Notes under the pieces: generated by a model
What the model was told of the DNA's origin: nothing
The model's input: only the letters and a program-made list of their open reading frames with translations
Databases searched by the model: none
Shown: positions 60,713 through 64,000 of the stretch, in pieces
Position numbering within the stretch: position 1 is the stretch's first letter
Layout: each line of letters opens with the position of its first letter
Source: Zoroaster sp. YZ-2022
Taxonomy: Eukaryota > Echinodermata > Asteroidea > Forcipulatida > Zoroasteridae
DNA length: 64,000 bases
Assembly (NCBI GenBank): GCA_029582265.1
Contig: CM055819.1
Span: forward strand, 7,004,135 to 7,068,134
Direction of reading: 5' to 3'
Program-made: the position numbers and the translations under genes

Positions 60713-61757
60713 ATGACAGACAAAGACAATATACTGAAGATAAAGTTTGACTGGCAGTTACGTACTCGATCAGCTGCTAAAGTTAACAATAACACTCCGC
60801 CTGATGTTGTTGCTGGTGATACAAGGAAATGTGGCAGAAGTGCTCAATACGTCAGGACCGTCAAAGATACTGATCCAGACAGATATAAAAAACACAAACA
60901 TAGGGATGCAATGCGAAAGAGAAACAGCTATGTCAGCATACAAGATCGAAGCGATGTTGAGGGAGAAGAGGGGAAAACAGTCAAGATGCAAGATTGAACA
61001 AAGATGTTCCAGAGGCTCAGGTGAAACGTTTCAAAGACATGAATACAGAAGAGAAGGCGGCATATTTCAAGATGAAAATGAGAAAGTCACGAGCAAATAT
61101 GTCCAAACAGAAGAAAACCACAGACAAACTGAAATCCAGAAAGAAAGTTGTCTGTTCGAAAGTCAAGACCGCCACGTACAACAAAGCCATGTGAAGTCAG
61201 CAGCAGGGCTACACACTATCGCCGAAAGAAGAGAGTCATTGCCACTATGCCGAAAAGTCCAAAATCGTATGCTGATGTTGTGTCAGCACTTGTCTCTGGA
61301 GATCCTACAACTCCCAAGAAAGTAGAAAGCATGAAAAGAAAAGGTATAAAGCTCAACCTAGAAGCAGACCTTGTCTCCACAAATGTAAAAGCACACATCA
61401 GTTGCCTGAGCAGCTCTAATACAGACTACCGGTACTGAAGAGGCTGCCTCTGGTCCAAAACAACAGGAAGATATTTCCAAGAAGCCTGTCCGTAGTCACC
61501 TTGGTGTCTCTCATCTGATTGTCCGTCGTTACCTGGGTATCTCCCGTCGATCATTGAACAGAGTGAGGAATAAGAAGGGAGGCATAGTAACGGATGTATG
61601 AAAGAAAAGGAGCGGCATCACAGAACAAGTTGCAGATATTATTCGTGACTTTTGGTTGTCACCAGCCATTTCGAGACCATTGCCTCTGAAGAAGAGGGTT
61701 AAACGTGGGGCTCCAACACACCTTCTTGAGTGCTCCTACACTACAGCATACCATTGA
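60713..61757 (+). pseudogene. P2 transposase remnant, N-terminal part only
   Basis: Coding-like sequence in successive frames. 60713-60997 (ATG start) is followed, in another frame, by a basic segment to about 61194 (MNTEEKAAYFKMKMRKSRAN). The next frame holds RRKKRVIATMPKSPKSYADV (to 61438). A third frame (from 61437) holds HLGVSHLIVRRYLGISRRSL, a TGA, and EQVADIIRDFWLSPAISRPL. That last segment aligns in pattern with P1 LEDHVKVFYEQDEVSRIMPG, so P1 and P2 are one family. The catalytic half is absent. At least two frameshifts and two stops make it inactive. Confidence 0.75.
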
Positions 61758-62120
61758 TGTATGCTTGCTTTTGATTCCACAATTACACATTATCTTGTAA
61801 AATCACTAACAAATTGATATAATTATTGTTGGTACCCAATAATATTATCGTTTTATGTTAGGACTATTGCATACTTCAAAAGCACAGTGAAGATGAAGTG
61901 AGTTTTTCATGCTTTCCAAATTATTTTTGAACTATAAGTGGATTATACCTGCTACATTTGTGTTCATGATGAAACACAATGTGTATTTAGACTAAAGAAG
62001 AGTGCACTCATATCTCATCAACACAAATGAATATAAGATATGTGGATAAAGGTTTTCCACTCTCATGGTACTTTTTAAGTACATTCGTTTATTGTTAAAC
62101 AAAATGTCCTCTCCAAGACA
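61758..62120. repeat. Direct duplication within P2, partner at 62505-62882
   Basis: TCCACAATTACACAT, GAAGATGAAGTGAG, TTGAACTATAAGTGGAT and GAGTGCACTCATATCTCATC are shared in order; each copy ends in one 16-bp site. Confidence 0.9.
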
Positions 62121-62882
62121 TGCATGTTATTCCTCACTGTTTAGAGAGTATACATGCAAGTATGAAGCATTCAATTAAATTAAACCAGATGAATTGTAAT
62201 ATTATGACTTATGAGGCAATTGCTTTATTAGGCAGGTGTAATTTACTTTGTCAGGTCATGCATGGTACAAAATTGGTATACTGTTCAACTGTTTGCATTT
62301 GTACTGTAGACTTAAACAGACTGATAGGACTCTTTGATTCAGTTGTTTAATTCATACTGTATGATGTTTTTCATGTGTTAATACATAGTGAGATACCTTA
62401 AATTGTTTAGGTGTTTGTTCATCGGACTTGACGTATTTTTATGAAGTATTGCAATGATTTACATTATGTTTAAAAAATGTCCTCTCCAGAACACATTGGT
62501 ACATGTATATGCTCGCTTTTGAGTCCACAATTACACATTTTCTTGTAAAATCACTTACAAACTAATATAATTATTATTTGTACCCAACAATATTATGGTT
62601 TTATGTTGGGACAATGGCATACTTCAAGAGCATGGTGAAGATGAAGTGAGATTTTCATGCTTTTCAAATTATTTTTGAACTATAAGTGGATCTAAACCTG
62701 TTACATTTGTTGTTCATGATGAAACACAACATATATTTAGACTTTAGAAGAGTGCACTCATATCTCATCAACAACACAACTGAATATAAGATATGTGGAA
62801 AGACATTTTCTACTCTCGTAGTACTTTATAAGTACATTTGTTTATTGTTAAACAAAATGTCCTCTCCAGACAGCCAATTATG

Positions 62883-63427
62883 CATCACTATTTCGTTGGA
62901 AAAAATAAACATGTTACTGATAATGCCAGCCTTACAAAATATAATACGAGACAGAAGCCACATTTCTAATTATCCAGAAAGCAGTAACCCCTCATCAATG
63001 GATCTGAAGGGAAGTCCAGGAATTCCCACCAAAACCCGATACAGTGATTCCAACAGTTACAGGGTGAGGCATGAGAAGGATGTGGATTTTCCGAGAAAGC
63101 GGCGAGGCCGGCCGGCATTTTTTTTAAAAACATTTTTTGTTTTCCTTTTTGGAAAAAAAATTACCAATGATCTGAATAAAACATACATTGCCGGATAATA
63201 TCCAAAAAAAATAAAAAAAATAAAAAAATGGGCAACACATCTCTAAACAGATTTTTTATTTTTTATAAATAGTCCTTAATCACACTGCAGCCATCTTCGT
63301 CTGATTCCCTGTATACCCAATGACAATGATAATGATAAATCTCATTAGAACAAAAAGGACCAGTCTAATTTCCCTTCCAGCCTGCGATTTTGTTCTTTTT
63401 CTGCACAGCATATACTGTACTTTGTCA
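62883..63427. other. No recognised feature
   Basis: A 170-codon frame (62686-63198) begins in the P2 repeat and shows no domain. AT-rich otherwise. Confidence 0.45.
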
Positions 63428-63480
63428 ATGGCTTAGCTAAAGTGAAGGATTTTGAAGGATTGAGGTTACATGCTACATGT
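63428..63480. repeat. MITE-C fragment
   Basis: AGTGAAGGATTTTGAAGGAT and TTGAGGTTACATGCTACATG match the interior of 8057-8423. Confidence 0.65.
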
Positions 63481-63488
63481 ACATGCTG

Positions 63489-63744
63489 TTGATTTAATTT
63501 TGCCTACACCGACGTGTGTATAGCACTGTATGCTCAGTGCTTTCCGAGTGTCTGTGAAAAAACTACACAGGCGACTCGGGCGGGATTCGAACCCACGTCC
63601 GGATCCTCCTGCTTACTAGTGCAGACGTCTTACCTCTCGACTACCGAGCTTGCCCGATGAACGATTGGCCGGCTAGAATCCTATATAGCAGCGGGTTCCG
63701 CGATATATATAGATCAGTGAAATTCTTGCGTCGGGAGATAAACA
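63489..63744 (-). repeat. SINE-II, full copy 1 of a tandem pair
   Basis: On the minus strand: ATATAGGATTCTAGCCGGCC, GGCAAGCTCGGTAGTCGAGA (A box region), GTGGGTTCGAATCCCGCCCG (B box), then ACACGTCGGTGTAGG. A 9-10 bp insertion (CCGGATCC) beside the B box distinguishes it from copy 2. Confidence 0.9.
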
Positions 63745-64000
63745 ATTGATTTAATTTTGCCCTACACCGACGTGTGTATAGCACTGTATGCTCAGTGCTT
63801 TCCGAGTGTCTGTGAAAAAACTACACAGGCGACTCGGGCGGGATTCGAACCCACGTTCTCCTGCTTACTAGTGCAGACGTCTTACCTCTCGACTACCGAG
63901 CTTGCCCGATGAACGATTGGCCGGCTAGAATCCTATATAGCAGCGGGTTCCGCGATATATAGATCAGTGAAATTCTTGCGTCGGGAGATAAACAATTGAT
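63745..64000 (-). repeat. SINE-II, copy 2, runs to window edge
   Basis: Almost identical to copy 1 and joined through a shared AACAATTGAT; offset 256 bp. A further unit may follow beyond the window. Confidence 0.9.

Larger units (their letters stand above)
59363..62882 (+). mobile_element. DDE-like DNA transposon P2, decayed relative of P1
   Basis: Seven copies of TGTCCTCTCCAGRACA or close variants flank a broken transposase gene. Left: 59363, 59545, 59718 and (inverted) 60084. Right: 62105, 62478 and 62868 (shortened). Most are preceded by GTTAAACAAAA. The right part contains a 365-bp direct duplication (61758-62120, 62505-62882). Three copies of TGTGGCTACA-AGCAGACGGG segments lie at 60209-60490. 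Confidence 0.75.

Noticed and set aside
62686..63198. 170-codon plus-strand frame
   Set aside because: It starts within the duplicated P2 end and shows no recognisable domain or splice context.

Overview
The window is animal nuclear DNA. Coding information is scattered over short exons with canonical GT/AG boundaries, separated by kilobase introns full of SINEs, short inverted-repeat transposons (MITEs) and satellites. The repertoire (tRNA-headed SINEs with ATT-rich tails, many TTAA- and TA-flanked MITEs, a CR1/L2-like LINE tail, a CARD-coiled-coil gene) suggests a marine invertebrate, perhaps a deuterostome such as an echinoderm, hemichordate or lancelet. The sequence alone does not settle the phylum.

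Two host genes converge. On the + strand, positions 734-11954 hold seven exons of ALG1, the beta-1,4-mannosyltransferase that adds the first mannose to the dolichol-linked oligosaccharide. Its N-terminal exons lie upstream of the window. On the - strand, 57187 down to 22575, I assemble a 12-exon, 626-codon gene for a CARD plus coiled-coil protein resembling CARD9/10/11/14, with an acidic and basic C-tail and no MAGUK module. All splice phases agree and the total length is divisible by three. The two 3' ends are separated by about 10.6 kb of repeats.

Region by region: 1-11954, ALG1 exons with intronic SINEs, MITEs, a 63-bp minisatellite element and a 14-copy satellite of about 168 bp. 11955-22574, intergenic, a mosaic of MITEs and SINEs including a TTAA insertion with an empty-site paralogue. 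22575-57200, the CARD gene. Its introns carry an 85-bp array split by a hAT-like insertion with an 8-bp target duplication, a zinc-knuckle retroelement ORF, a 4.5-kb DDE-like transposon (31562-36108), three more copies of the 63-bp minisatellite element, a LINE tail and several arrays. 57201-64000, MITEs, a second decayed transposon of the same family (59363-62882), and a tandem SINE pair at the right edge.

The most unusual item is the transposon pair. Both copies belong to one DDE-like family, and each carries clusters of a 16-bp quasi-palindrome near both ends. The 16-mers differ between copies but share a TGTCC half-site and a 6-nt spacer. This looks like two diverging sets of transposase (or regulator) binding sites, one per lineage.
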